A stretch of DNA of 64,000 nucleotides from Parascedosporium putredinis. Taxonomy: Eukaryota; Ascomycota; Sordariomycetes; Microascales; Microascaceae. Of this stretch, positions 23,533 through 35,981 are shown in pieces. The position numbers were made by a program, and so were the translations under genes. The notes below the pieces were generated by a model. It saw only the letters and a list, made by a program, of their open reading frames with translations. It had not been told where the DNA came from and ran no database searches. Each line of letters starts with the position of its first letter. The first letter of the stretch is position 1. The stretch covers positions 310,001 through 374,000 of the forward strand of contig CASHTG010000008.1 in NCBI GenBank assembly GCA_949357655.1, read 5' to 3'.

Positions 23533-26500
23533 CTACCAGAAACTACACCAACCAATGTAATGTTGACACAGGTTCTCCAGCTTGGTCGCCTCGACAATCA
23601 ACTTGCTAACTTGGTTCACAACATCAAGCTCCTCAACGTTCTTGAAGTCACGCCCCGTTAGCTTCTGCTGGACGCGGTCCAACACCTCGAGAGCGCGCGC
23701 GTTCTGTACTTCGACCACGTCTGTATGGCCGTGGCCATTACCATTTCCATTGACCGCTGCCGGTCCATCACGCGCTGCCACTGAAGAGTTGGTCCTGGCA
23801 CGAGCGCGAGCACTAGGCATCGGACCAGTGGGCATCCCATCCATGCCCGCTTGCGCAGCCATGAGATCCTGAGGACGTCCGTCCAGGACCGAGGGTCGTC
23901 GGTTGCGGCCACCGTGGGGGCCCGCAAGCGCGGCTTCGCGCTCAGACTGGAAGGGCGCTGCCGGGCTTTGCACGTTGGTAAGTCGCCAGGTTAGGAGAGG
24001 ATCGTGAATAAACTGTGAGGAAAAGTGGTTAGTATCTGTATGCAAAGTAAAGAAATGGCAGTAGTAAGGAAATATCAGAAAAGAAAAGACTTACAGCTTC
24101 CAGGACAGCCATGACACTCTCCTTATTGTCTCGAAGAACCCTCATAACGTGCTCGCAGGTGATCCTGAAGCTACCTTCGATATTGCTGACTTCCATGGCA
24201 TATGTGAGCATACGCGTGAGACGGAAAGGCACCCTCTCTGGGTACTTCTCTCGCTTCATGGCAACCTCGAAACAGTCACCAAAGTCGATGTGGATAATCT
24301 TGCCCGTGATGCGGTCAAGCATGAGGTTAGACGGGTGGCGATCTCCAAGACCGAGAATGTAGCCCACCATGGACATGACGCCGAGGGAGCGCGTGTAGTT
24401 GGTACGGCGCTCGAGCCACGCCTCGGAGCTCTTGCTCTTGAGCCAGAGGACGCGGTACAAGTCCTGCCCAGTAGTGTTGTCCAGTGCGTAGCCAAATACC
24501 TCCACCTTTTGCATCAGCGTCAGGTTATCATAGTCGGGCGCCATCTGCAACATGATGCGGTGTTCTATATTGAGGAGGATCTTGCGGCTCTCGCGGTATT
24601 CGCGGATCAGGACGTGCAAAGTATCGCTGTTGGGCACCCAGCCCAGGAGACCCGAGTTCTGGGAAAGCGGGATTGCGGGGTAGCGCTGGATGTTGAGGTG
24701 GCGCTTGTAGCACTCGGAGTCGTTGGCGAGGAGCGTGTTGCACAGACCAAACAGCTGCATGACTCTTTCGTCCTGGCGGATATCTTCATGACCCTTGAGC
24801 AGGAATGCGTACGAAATACCGTCGCTGCCGCTGATGTTGAGCTTGCGGGGCCTCTGCTTGGAGTTGATGACGGTAAAGGTCGAGTCGAAGCCTTGGATCC
24901 GGACCACGGGCGCACCGCTGCGGTATGTTCCGGGGACCGCGAGGTCAAGATCCTTGGCAGCAAGCAGCTTAGGCGAGCAGTAGGTGAGCTCCAGAGTCGT
25001 CACCTGGGGCAGTTGCCTCGAGATTCGCCTGAACACCTGGTAGTAGAGATCCCATGCTTGATTCAGGTCATTAACGTCACGCGTTGACTGGTACTGACGG
25101 CACCACTCCCGTGCCTCGGTCAAGTCGCGGCCAAAGGCCTGAACGAAGGAAATCTCCCGCAGAGTTTCGGGGCCGCGTTCTAAAAGATCGTGGAGCGGAC
25201 CAAGGACCGCAAACATGCCCTCGATGTTGTGGTCGCCAAAGTAGAGCCGAGACGCCTCCTCGAGAGCCTCGTGCCATAATTCGTGCCACAACACGGCAAC
25301 CCTGATCAGTTCTTGGCTGACAATTTCGGCCTGCGTCACGAGGTTGGCGCTATGCTGCCTCATGCTGTCCATGATCTGGGCCGCCGACTTAGAGCGCACT
25401 GAGCTTTGCGCCGACTTCATCGCAACGGTGAGAGGATACACCAGCGCCTGGGGATGCGCGCGACCTACGTCGGCGAGCAAATTGTGGACCGACTGCTGCA
25501 CACGCCTGTTGGGTTGATTGATGCGGGCGATGAGCTGGGGAATTACCTCCAGCCACGTGTCGACGCTGATGTTGGTAAATCCTTCGGTCACGGCATTGTT
25601 CACATCCGTACTGCCACCATGAGTGAACCAGAGGGTCAGCAGACGCAGGGTATCCTGCAGGGAGCTGCCCGCAGAGAGAGCAATCGACTTGAAGAAGCCG
25701 CGAATGGCGGGGACGACATAGTCGAGAATAACAGCGGGATCCACGCTAACATGCTCGCGATCGGCTCGCGAGGTGATTTGGTTGACAATCTCAAAGTTGG
25801 CAAGAGCCCAGCCGTGCCAGGCCTTGTACCAGCGAGGGTTGTACTTGGTGGCCGCTGAGTACGCGGACAATACTTCCTGGACCTGGTGGTGGTGCCACGT
25901 ATCGCGATGGAGGGCCCGAATCCACTCTCCCTGGCGTAGATAGCACTTGGCAAGGAGGATAGTCTGGTCCTGCAGCGCCTTGTGCGTCTGCGGACTGAGG
26001 ACCGCGGGGTCCAGGGGGTGTTGGAAGTTGAAGTCGCTCGAGATCTCGAAGCCGTTGGGCACTTGTGCGGTGAGCTGATCTTTGATGTGCTCCAACCTAG
26101 CAGCCGTATCGTGCGTGAACTTTCGGAGCGAGTATAACGCCATGGGTGGCAGGTCGTTGTTCTTAAAACCGCCCGACTGGATACCGAGATCCCACTGGTA
26201 CTTGAGAATGCCGTAGATGACCTGCGCAGGAATATTCCGATTATGAACCGGCTGCTGTCGGTCGCCCCAATATGGAAGTACCGTCTCCAACGAGCCATCG
26301 ATGCCGACGAGCTGCTTGAGCGATTTATCTGCGAGGCCCATCCGACCAGACTTGCGGCAAAGGTTCGCAAACTTGATCCACATGTGCATGTTCTCACCGG
26401 GTGAGATAACCAGAGCTCGCAGTCGCAGCATGCGGTGCCAAACCTCGACGTTGCGCTGGCAGCCCTTAAGTCTTGCCTCCCACGTACGCCGCATGGTTGC

Positions 26501-29500
26501 CTGCTTGCGCTCATCGCACTGCTTGTATACTATAAGTTCCTCCAGTTCCGCCAACATCTGGACACGCACGACAACCTGGTAGGCCCGGTTGTATGATTCG
26601 CTGACGAGCGCGCTCAGCTCCGTGTCGAGGCCCTCGCGGGCATGCTGGACACAGCTGAGCGCCTCAGGGAATTGGTTGCGGTGAAGGGCCAGGATGGCGC
26701 TGAAGAAGGAACGGTCAGGAGATGAGCGTCGCATAGACTGCAGGTACTTGTCCATCGAATCCCACTTGCCCAGGCCCCATGCTGCGGCAGTGGCGAGGGT
26801 GCGATCAGTCGCCTGAGGTCGGAGGAGGACGCCTGCCACTTTTCGCTAGCAAGCGTAGCCAGAGTGTCCCATTCGCCCAAGGCGTGTAGACAGCGCATCT
26901 TGCCCATGATCACTTCGACGGGTACAGCTTCACGGTTGTTCTCCGCATCTTCTAGTCTCTTGTCGTAAAAGGCAAGTGCTTCCTCCCACCTTTCCAGCTT
27001 TTCGAACCACGTCTCCCGCAGCGTGATGCCGTCCTTATAGAGTTGGGCGCGGCGGAGAATACCGATAGCGGCATCAGACTGCTGGAGTTGGTTGTTGATG
27101 ACGATGAGTGCCTCGACGGCGCCGCTACTCTGATCCTGCAAGAACTCCAGCTCCTTGTAATGGAGTGCCTTAGCGTAGGCGTGGCAGCGGGCGGCTTCGC
27201 GACCGAGGACACGGATGTCGATGGGGAGCGCCTTATCGTCGTGTTCCATAAACTCCGCGAGATTGAGAAGAAGGGCCAGAAGATCCGGGGGCACGTTTTC
27301 AGACTTGATTGCACTCTCGATATTTTGAATCAGCTCGTCCTGGAACTGCTCGTAGAGCTCTCCCAGCACGAGACAAAGGCCGAGTTAAACAGTTCGCGGG
27401 CCAGAGGCAGGTAAACGCTGGCGAGGCTGGCGCAAGCCCTCAGGGCGTGGTTGGGCGATTCGCTGAGAAGGGTGGTGCTGAATCTGCGCAGCCACTCTTG
27501 CCAATCCTCCTTGGTGGATTTGCCCTTCGTATCCCAAGCAGCCTTGAGGTGGACAGGGTTCATCTCCAGCTTCTTCGACGCGAGGTCGCCAAACATGGGC
27601 TCGTCAACCTGGTTTTCCAGTCGTTCAGAGCTCAAATGCTGGGGTAGAGGTTCTCCCTTTTGCAGCTTGCTAACCAGAAGCTCGTAGTTTTGATGCTGGA
27701 TTTGGCTACTTGCTAGGATCTTGTTGACGGAGCTCATGAAAGGAGTGTATTCTTTGCCAAGCTGTTGGATAAGGGCACACAGTGTATCGAGAGCAGCAAT
27801 CCTCAGCGAACTCTCACCCATGGTCAAGACTCTTGTGAGGGGGTGGATGATTCTCGAAGCAAAATCGTTGAGGTTGACTTCCCGAGAAAGCTTACCAATC
27901 GTCTCGATGGCGAGCTTACGGATGTAGATTGGTTGACCTTGCTTCTCAAAAGTCCGGACAATGACGGGGATGATCAGGTGCATGTACTCCTCGCTGCTAG
28001 AGCCAAAGACAAGGAAGGCGTGAAGAACCCTCTCAGAGGGGATTCGCTTCGCCGTGACATCTCTCTCGAGGGCACCGAGCATGAGAGGCAAAAGGCCAGC
28101 AAGATAAACCTTGAACTCGCCCTCCAGGGACCTCGAGATAGCTTCGATGAGCTGGAGAATCGTGGTTTGGAGGGAGGAGGATGTGTTCCAGTATTCCTCG
28201 AGGATCTCGATGATATCCGGGAGGTAATTGCGGATATGCTGACGAACAATGCTGACCAAAGTTGCCAGCTGGTTAAAGTACGACTCGAGCCGTTGGGCGG
28301 CGGACGAGCGAATAACGTGGAGGAAGGCGGGGATGATTCGATCAAGGAACTGCACACACTCGAGGCCTAGAGTTCGGAAGATGTTCATGATCGCCTCAAT
28401 GACGGCGGCGTGGTGCTGCACGAGGGAGGGATCGTTCAAAATCTGAAGTAGACCATTGATCACCACTGTAGAAAAGTACTCCTTGTTAGAAGGCATAAGA
28501 CCCGTCATCATGAGCGAAATGTCCGTCATCTGTGTCGCTTCAACCCGGCGCTGCATTTCCGGCGTGCGCTCTTCGACTTGCTAAGATTGTAGAGCATGGT
28601 TAGCATTGCAGTGTGTTGTAGACTCTCGCTCCCCGTGGGTGGCGAGGTCAGTGTAGATGCTGGGGGAGGGGGCTTGGATTTTGGGAATCTAAGCGAGGCA
28701 AAGTGGGTGGGAGTTGACAACTCGTCAAGCTCCTCGTCATCATCTGAAACTTCAGTCTGCGATTGCATAATGGCACCCAAATCTGCATACGCGGTGCACC
28801 AAGCGCCCTTTCTGGGCAGCGCGAGGTATTCTGAATTTACCTGGTGCTTGTACGGGTCCAAGGCGCCGAGGATACCCATGAGCTTGATGGTTTCCTGTCT
28901 TAGGGGTCCGCGGTGGCCTTCGGATCGGATAATACCCTGCAGCAACTCCAGAAGCTGAGGATATTCGAGGTAGGGCTGGATGACGTATCCCGAGTTGCTG
29001 GCAAGTTGGCCGAGGGCGTGGAGGGCAGCTTCGCGTTTCGCATTCGAGCTCTGGTCTTGAAGGGCGGCGATGATGAGGGGCATCAACTGGTCCTTGTAGG
29101 GGAGAATATCTTCGCCTCCAACAGCGGCCAACTCGCCGATCGCGTTCAGAATGGTCGCCGCAACGGATGCGGTGGGATCGTTGGCTTTTGGAAGAAGGAC
29201 AGCAATCATAGGCTGAACGTAGGGCCGGATCAAACCCTGGGCATTTTGGATTAGTAGGCTCAGCAGCCTTGCGCTTTCCTCCTTGTTTCGCGCAACGTCA
29301 GAAAACTCGAGCTCAGTAAGCATCTGGAGGAGGTTCTTCCGCAACGACGGAACAATGTAAGCCGGGTTATACTTGGCAAGACGACCAATAATTGAGATGG
29401 CCACCTCGCGGATAGCAAAGACCTCATCGTTTAAGGCGAGAAGAAGGATCCTAATATTCTCCGCCTTGGCCAGATGTCGATCGAAGCGTTCGTCGAGGGC

Positions 29501-31772
29501 GGCGAGAACCGTTCGTCGAATGGTGGGTTCGGGGTCTGAGATTCCCACCGTAAGTAGCCTCCCAATCACCTCACCTACAACTTGCAGCGCGTGCTGGCTC
29601 GTCTGGCTGACGATGATGTCTTCGACGTAAAGCTGACAGCACGTCAGGGCAGCGGCTTCTCGAATTTCGGTGTCATCGTCGTCGACGTACTTGATCGCGA
29701 CGTCCCGGACAAACTCGTTGAGCACGTGGCCTTGGTCTTCCGTTAGCTTGCCCTTGACAATTGGGCGGGATGGCAGGAAACCCGGAACTGCAGTAGTCAC
29801 AGCTCCTTTGCGGGCAAGAATTTGAGGCTTAGGGGGCGAAAAGGCACGCGGCGGGGTAGTGTCCCACTAGGACGCCGGGGAATCGCGCCCTGCGACTGGC
29901 AATCGGATGAGGGCAGACAAGCGGGAGCTCAACGAAGGCGCGAGCTCAGCCAACTGCGTCGTCTTCCTCTTCACTGAAGAGAACGGCGAGAAGCCATACT
30001 TATGGCTTTGAGTGTCGGAGCCCGGATTCGAGGCTCGTGATTGGGCCTCCAAGAGCCTTTGTGACGGACGGCTTGCTAACCGGCTCGCTGAGGGGAGTAG
30101 GGCATCTGTACCTGAAAAGTCAAAGCTTCCTAGAGTGTTAAGCGCAAGCTTAATCTCTGCCTTGCGGTGCTCGTAAGCCTGAGGGTCTTTGGAATCCTTG
30201 GCGACAACGGGTAAGGAGTTGAGGGTGTTGGGCTGAGGCGCGCCGAGAGGCTTAAATGGCTCGCCACAGAGCACGATACTCAGCATGTCCAAGAGTCTCT
30301 CTTGGATGGTGGCTTTGACAGGCGGGATATAGAAAGCGATGTCGACGAGGGCTTGGGTCAGTTTTGGCGTGAGCTCGCAGGCGAAGATTGGGTCAAGCAG
30401 CGCCTCCATGTATTTGCTCAGCGTCTGGCCCACGGCTACGGCCAGACGGCTAATACAGTCAAAGACAGGATCAACGGACCCCCTCTTTCGAGAGGAAAGG
30501 CTAAGACCTTCGCAGACGTAGATAATGACACCGTCTAGATAGGGTGCGATGGCGCTCTTTACCGAGTTTGCGATGTTACCAATCGCAAGGAAGGCATCGT
30601 TGCGATCCTTGTCACGCTTAAGCATGCCCGTTAGGTAGAGCATGAACTGGTGGAGGTATCGGCTAGTAAAAGCGGTTGGGTCGTAGCTCGCCAAGTCAGG
30701 AATCAGCAAGACTATGGTTTTTCGAATAGTAGGATCGCGATGCTCCTTGTGCTTGAAAACAATTTCGCATGCGTCATCATATTGGCCCTGCATATACATG
30801 CCACCTTGCTCGAGAAGTTCCTTGAGAACGAGGAGCGAACCGTGGATAGACTCCACAGTGTTTACCTTGAGGCCTTGGTTCATCTCCGTGTACATCTTAT
30901 TCATCCAAGTCTGCTTGAGCTCCTGATCTCGCTCTCGGATGATTCTAAAACAGGCGCTAACTGTCTCAGCGGCGGTGGTGCGGATGAGCTGGCGCTGGTC
31001 GCGCAGACCGACCCAGATAAGATCGAAGATGAGGCCGACATAGCCGTACATCAAAGTAGGCGCATTCCGCGCAAGCTCCCGCAGCTCCAGGACAGCGCTG
31101 TATCGACGCTCCTCAATACGTTCAGACTGTAGCCACTCGAGGGCCGTCTTCACTTCGGACTCGACGAGTTCGGACGTGAGGGAGCCGCCGGGTCGACATA
31201 ATTTACCGAGGGCCGCGGCAGCTGCTTGCATGGGGGTGATGTCCTTTCCGCGGAGGATAGTCTTGAGGTTCTGGGTGAACCTCGTATATTTTAAAGAGGC
31301 ATCGACGCCTTCAAAGTCGATGAGAGCGTCGAGGGCATAGATGCCACCCAGTCTCTCGGACGAGTCGCTACCGTGGGTGATGAGTTGCGTGATTCGGTTA
31401 TTGACGGTGGTATAGAAGGCATGGAAATGGTCGGGTGAGAGATCTACGAAGAGGGTAGGAAAGAGAAACGAGTCAGTACTTGAAGCCATGCCGGGAAGGG
31501 GAGGTATGGGCTAGGGCGGGCAGGCAGGCGTGGCGACCAACCTCGATGGCACACGGCTACCAGCTCCCTAAGCTGGGCCGCGGCGCGTCGGCGGACATCG
31601 TCGGAAGTTCTACGGCGGGGGTGACGTTAGTTTATTGGGACAGTCACTCGCGAGAGGAGCAAGGCTGGCTCAAGTATGTGGAGCGGCGTTACCTAGATCG
31701 AAGCTCCCTCGAGATGATGTCCAGCCGCTCGAGCGCAACCTGCTGCTGTTGCGTGAGCTGCTGCGGCGACAT
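23533..31772 (-). CDS. TOR: TOR serine/threonine kinase (target of rapamycin)
   Basis: The model has six exons (31772-31693, 31609-31542, 31443-30112, 29730-28841, 28580-24095, 24012-23533) and 2,445 residues. HEAT repeats fill roughly residues 30-1170 and the FAT domain 1180-1790. The FRB domain (about 1886-1980) has HELWHEALEEASRLYFG and LNQAWDLYYQVFRR. The kinase has GHEDIRQDERVMQLFGLCNT near 2050, the catalytic loop GLGDRHPSNLML near 2203 and HIDFGDCF near 2222. FATC ends in LCQHYIGWCSFW. TOR is the essential catalytic core of TORC1/TORC2, coupling nutrients to growth. The conserved FRB Ser and Trp that contact FKBP-rapamycin are present. Two slips of one missing base occur, in the G run 27362-27364 and C run 26797-26799. 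The first two short exons were placed by splice sites and fit. Introns 3 (381 bases) and 4 (260 bases) are long and protein-like, so exon borders there are less certain. Confidence 0.95.
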
Positions 31773-32821
31773 GGCCTCTGGAGCGACTCAGCGGAGATGG
31801 AATGGGCTCGAGTTCAAGACGACATGGAAAAGGGACGAAAACAACACAAGTTGCTCGCCAGCTAGGCTATCGATTCGGTTCGTGGGAATGTGACGATGGA
31901 CAATATGCGTTCGCAGTGTTTAGATAGAGAACTCGACAGTGGTTGAGGTGGGGACCCAAAGGAGAAGGGAGGGCCAAATTCCGTCCAACCGCGAGAGCAG
32001 TTGGTCTGCCAAGTTAAAAGAAAGAATTGATCAAAGAAATCAAAGCACAATAGAGGCTCTCTAGAATCCTCAACTGCACAGAGCAGCCAGGAAACAAGCC
32101 GGGTTAGTTGGTCATCAGAAGGGACACAAAGAAGTGCACTGGTGGGTGTTGGGGGAGGATGGAAGCATCAAGTTGAGGGAAAGAGCAATGAGGTTTTGGC
32201 TTGGGCGGGCCAAGGTTTCAAGGAAACACGCTAAAATGGGAATTTAGGAATCAATCAACCATGGAGCTGCGGGTAGGTGCTGCTGGAGCTCGACAACTAC
32301 TCGCACAGGGTTCTCGGCCAATGTCATGCGCCCGGAGCACCGCTTATGTGACGCCTCCCAGGGGTGGGGGAAGGAACATGAGGCCAGGCGCGGTCCCCAA
32401 TTCCCGGTAAGTCACGTGGGCGTCGGCCTAAGGGTGCAGTCCAAGGTCCTCCAGCATCTCCAGGAGAGGCTAGCAAACCCCCTGTCAGCGCTGGCTGTTG
32501 GCGAACAGGAGCCACTGTTTTAAAGTACAGGCACAGGCGGTCGTATCGAGTGAGACAGATTCAGAGACACAGTCGCATCTCATAAGCTCTCGGCAACGCA
32601 TCCCGCATCCACCAGCCAAACCTATTCCTTGTACCAAGTACCACGCAATTCACCTCTTCGCGATCCGCCACCCTAACTTGAATCCCGTTTTTTCCTTTCT
32701 GCCCCCTCCACGACCACCTCTCAACATCCCATTCTCAACGCCTACTCCCACTCTCGAATAACCTCCCCATCTCTCCTAAGCCAGCCGCCTCCGTTTTCCC
32801 CTCCCCTTCCCACCCACAGCC
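31773..32821. other. Shared promoter region of TOR and Rtf2
   Basis: The region lies between two divergent starts. A C/T-rich stretch on the plus strand (32640-32820) leads into the Rtf2 start codon, as is typical of fungal 5' leaders. No clear TATA box and no further gene are seen. Confidence 0.5.
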
Positions 32822-33685
32822 ATGGGTAACGACGGCGGCTCCATCCCCACCCGCCGCGAGCTCGTCAAGAACGCCGCCCGCAACCCCACCGTCTCCGAGC
32901 TCAAGGCCACCGCCCACGAATCCCTCACCCACGCTTGGTCCCACTGCCCCTAACCGGCGACAAGCTCGATCTCGAAACCGCCGTCTCCGATTGGCGCGGC
33001 CGCCTCTACAATTACGAATCCATCCTCAAGGCCCTCATGCCCTCGGCCGGCCCCGGCGGCGACGACGACGACGATGCCGAAGCCGCGGCTGCCAAGAACG
33101 AGGAAGTCATCGGCGCCGCCGAGTTCTCCTTTGCCTCCACGGGCATCAAATCTCTGCGCGACATCGTCAAGATCAAGTTCAAGCGCTATGCGCCCCCGAG
33201 GGCAAGCCCCGGTGGGCGTGTCCCATCTCGCTCAAGGAATTCGGCGCGGGCACCAAAGCGCTGTACATTGTCCCGTGCGGGCACGCCTTCTCCGAGATCG
33301 CCATGAAGGAGGTGCAGGAAAAGACTTGCCCCGAGTGCAACGAGCCGTTTGAGGATGTCAACGTCATCCCCATACTGCCCGCCACCGAGGCGGAGATGAC
33401 GAAGCTTGCTGAGAGGATCGAAAAGCTTCACGAGCAGGGACTGGCGCACAGTTTAAAAGGGATAAGAAGGGTAGCAAGAAGAAGAGGAAGCGGGTGGATG
33501 GTGACAAGAACGAAACCGAGGTGGACGGCGAGGCTAAGGGCGAGAGGGTGCACAAATCCGCCAAAAAGGATGGCAGGTTAAACGGCATCAACAACCCAAT
33601 GGCATCCTCCCTCACCGCCAAGGTGCTTGCGGAGCAGGACGAGCTCAACAGGAGGCGTAAGTTGGCCGGGATTGTCAATAAATAG
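32822..33685 (+). CDS. rtf2: Replication termination factor 2 (Rtf2) homologue
   Basis: The protein has about 288 residues, starting MGNDGGSIPTRRELV, the conserved Rtf2 N terminus. SHCPLTGDKLDLE and LYNYESILKAL form the first conserved block. A RING-like, C2HC-type module follows near residues 130-185 (WACPISLKEF, IVPCGHAFSE, TCPECNEPF). A basic KKGSKKKRKRVDGD tail is a probable nuclear signal. Rtf2 is known from fission yeast as a fork-pausing and termination factor interacting with PCNA, and it also affects splicing. Three breaks, each one base short in a run, occur at 32947-32950 (C), 33193-33197 (C) and 33455-33458 (A). Corrected length is 867 bases. No intron signals explain these shifts. 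It is divergent from TOR and tail to tail with glucosidase II beta. Confidence 0.88.
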
Positions 33686-34008
33686 TTCGAGTTATGTACA
33701 GAAGGGCGCTCAGGCGTTTTACAATTGGGGGAATATGGGAAATGTGCATAGTTCAAAATCAAGGATAGATACCCCGGCTTGTATGAATAGACCCGACAAT
33801 ATAGGTTCTTTTTTTTGGTTCTTTTTCTGGGCTCGTTTCTTTCATTCAAATCGCTATTCTCATGGATATCGCAAACGAACAAAAAGGGACCAAGAGACTA
33901 CTTGCTTGTATACACTGGGATGAATCGAGGGCCACACACACAGTCGGGCACCTCGCCTTCTCCCGTTTTCTGATTTCATTCATGTACTGTTCGACCGTTC
34001 CCTTCAAC
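33686..34008. other. Tail-to-tail 3' regions
   Basis: This short convergent spacer between Rtf2 and glucosidase II beta carries a T-rich element (33806-33844) suited to 3' end formation. Nothing else is seen. Confidence 0.6.
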
Positions 34009-35981
34009 TTACAGCTCATCCTTTTGCTTGCCCTTCTCGGCGGGTCCCTGAGGGTCGCAAGCGGCCGGTGTGCCAACCTCCATCTTATACACGCACTTCT
34101 CCGACTCGGAGACGCGCCACAGCTCCTCCTTCTCGGCGCAGGCAAGCCAGACATCGGTGCGCCTCCTAGGGCCGTTCCAGCAGCTCTGGCCGTTCTCGTA
34201 TCGGAGGACCATGCGCTCGCCAGTGCCGAGGCCCTTGCCATCCAAGCGGTCTTCTTCGTCAGAGAACTCACGGTCGATACGGGCATAGTCACCCATGTTG
34301 GTGTTGCCGTGGCCCTTCTTGCTCTTCTGCATCGTCTTCTTGAACCAGCAGAGCTCATAAGTGTACTCGCCAGCCTCAGTGCTGACGCACTTGTCCTTGA
34401 GAGCCCTGAAGATTTCCTCCGGGCCGTAGTCTTTGGCGAGGTCGTCCTCCTCGTTCTTGAGGGAGGAGATTTTGGAGGTCAGGTCGCGCTCGGCGGCATT
34501 GAGGGCATCTCGGGCCGCGGTGACGGCGGGGATTCCTTGTTGGAAGTTCCCGAGTTGGCAACCATGCCATTGGCGACGAGCCACTGCCGCAGGTTATCCA
34601 TCTGCTTGTAGAATAGATCCAAGACAAACGTAGGCACGTAGGCCTGGAAATTGTAGACTACAGAGGGCATGGTCAGCGGGGGCGCAAAGCAGAAGAGCCA
34701 AAAGAGCGCAGTAAAGGGAAAAGGCTACAGGGGATAAACTTACTGATATCCGTTTCATCGGCCTCCTCTTCGGAAGGCTCGAAATCCTTCCAGTTCACGC
34801 CGTTCAGCTCGCCATCCTCTAGGAGGACATCACGGACCTCCGCATCGCTGATGAGCTGGCTGCCCTCGTTGGCAAGCTTGGCAGCATAGTCCTCCCATGA
34901 CTTGACAGCCTGCTTGACACCCTCGTCATTGAAGTTGGGGTTGTACTCCTCCTTGAAGCGCTTCAGAATCCTCCAGGTCGCCCACCTTGGTGCGGAGCTC
35001 GTTGCGCTGGTCGACAACAAGCTGAAGGGTATCGCGCAGCTCCTCAACGCGCATCCTGGACTGCTCAAGGAGCTCGCCGAGCTTGCCGCTGGCGGCCGAA
35101 GAGGCCTTGACGACCTTGCGGCGCTCCACGCGCTCGATCTCGTCAAACTTGGCCTGGAGCTCAATCTTCTTGCGCTCGGCCTGGGCCACGTCGTTCTTCA
35201 GGTTGGCAATGGTGGTCTCGATGTTCCTGCGGACCTGCTTGGCCTGGCGGATGAGCTCGACACGGGCGGCGATGGCCTTTTCCATAGCCTTACGCCTCTC
35301 ATCCTCGATACGGCGGTATTCCTTGCCGATCTCGGCGCACTTGTTGGGACACTTGACGCCGCCGACGCCCGAGTACTCCTCACTGCCATCGCAGCATAGA
35401 TCGTAGTCACAAACGCCGTCGTTGACGTAGGTGAAAGGGATGTAGCCGCCGATGTGACCCTTGTTCTCGCACCAAAAGCCAGGCAGTGCGTTTGTGGTGT
35501 TGGTCGAGCCGGTCGTCGAGCCGGGGAGGGGCTGAGGAGGCGACAAGGAATCGAGTTTCGCGCAGGCGGCGGTTCCAGGTTCGTCGGAGCCGTCGGGGCA
35601 ATCGCATGAGTTGTCGTTGACCTTGCTCGCATCTATCTTGATTGACGGGTTTGTGATGCATGTAAAGCTATCCTTTGAGCCATAGTGCTTGACAACTGCG
35701 AACCAGGATTGCAGTCAGTAAACAATCGTTTTAACCCAACCATCGCCTCAGAAGGGGGTAGCTGTCTCAGTAGGAATCCCAAAACCCTCTCCCATGCCAG
35801 CATGACAACTGAAGTCACGCCAAAACGAAATTAATCTCATTCCGCAAGAATACAAGAAAACCAATTGGGTAAGAGAGGCAAACTCACACTGAGGTCCAAC
35901 GCCCCGAGGCACGTTCCCACCAGCAGCACCCAGGGAGGCAAAGGTGCTGACAGCCAGCACGGGAACAAGTAATTGGTGCAT
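34009..35981 (-). CDS. gtb1: Glucosidase II beta subunit (PRKCSH family), ER
   Basis: The gene has three exons (35981-35888, 35695-34744, 34657-34009) and 564 residues. A signal peptide (MHQLLVPVLAVSTFASLGAA) is followed by two LDL-receptor-A-like Cys modules (SCDCPDGSDEPGTAAC and YDLCCDGSEEYSGVGG). A long acidic/basic coiled coil covers roughly residues 140-310. The C-terminal MRH-type domain holds YELCWFKKTMQKSKKGHGNT and the Cys pairs expected for mannose recognition. The protein ends in KDEL. The beta subunit binds N-glycan mannoses and keeps the catalytic alpha subunit in the ER, where the enzyme trims glucose for the calnexin cycle. One extra G (or two missing bases) lies at about 34969-34974, and one C is missing opposite 34528-34531. 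The net frame is restored. It is divergent from the 36619 gene. Confidence 0.9.

Noticed and set aside
24149..25087. 312-codon open frame on the plus strand
   Set aside because: It lies opposite the TOR kinase and FAT coding sequence and shows no recognisable motif.
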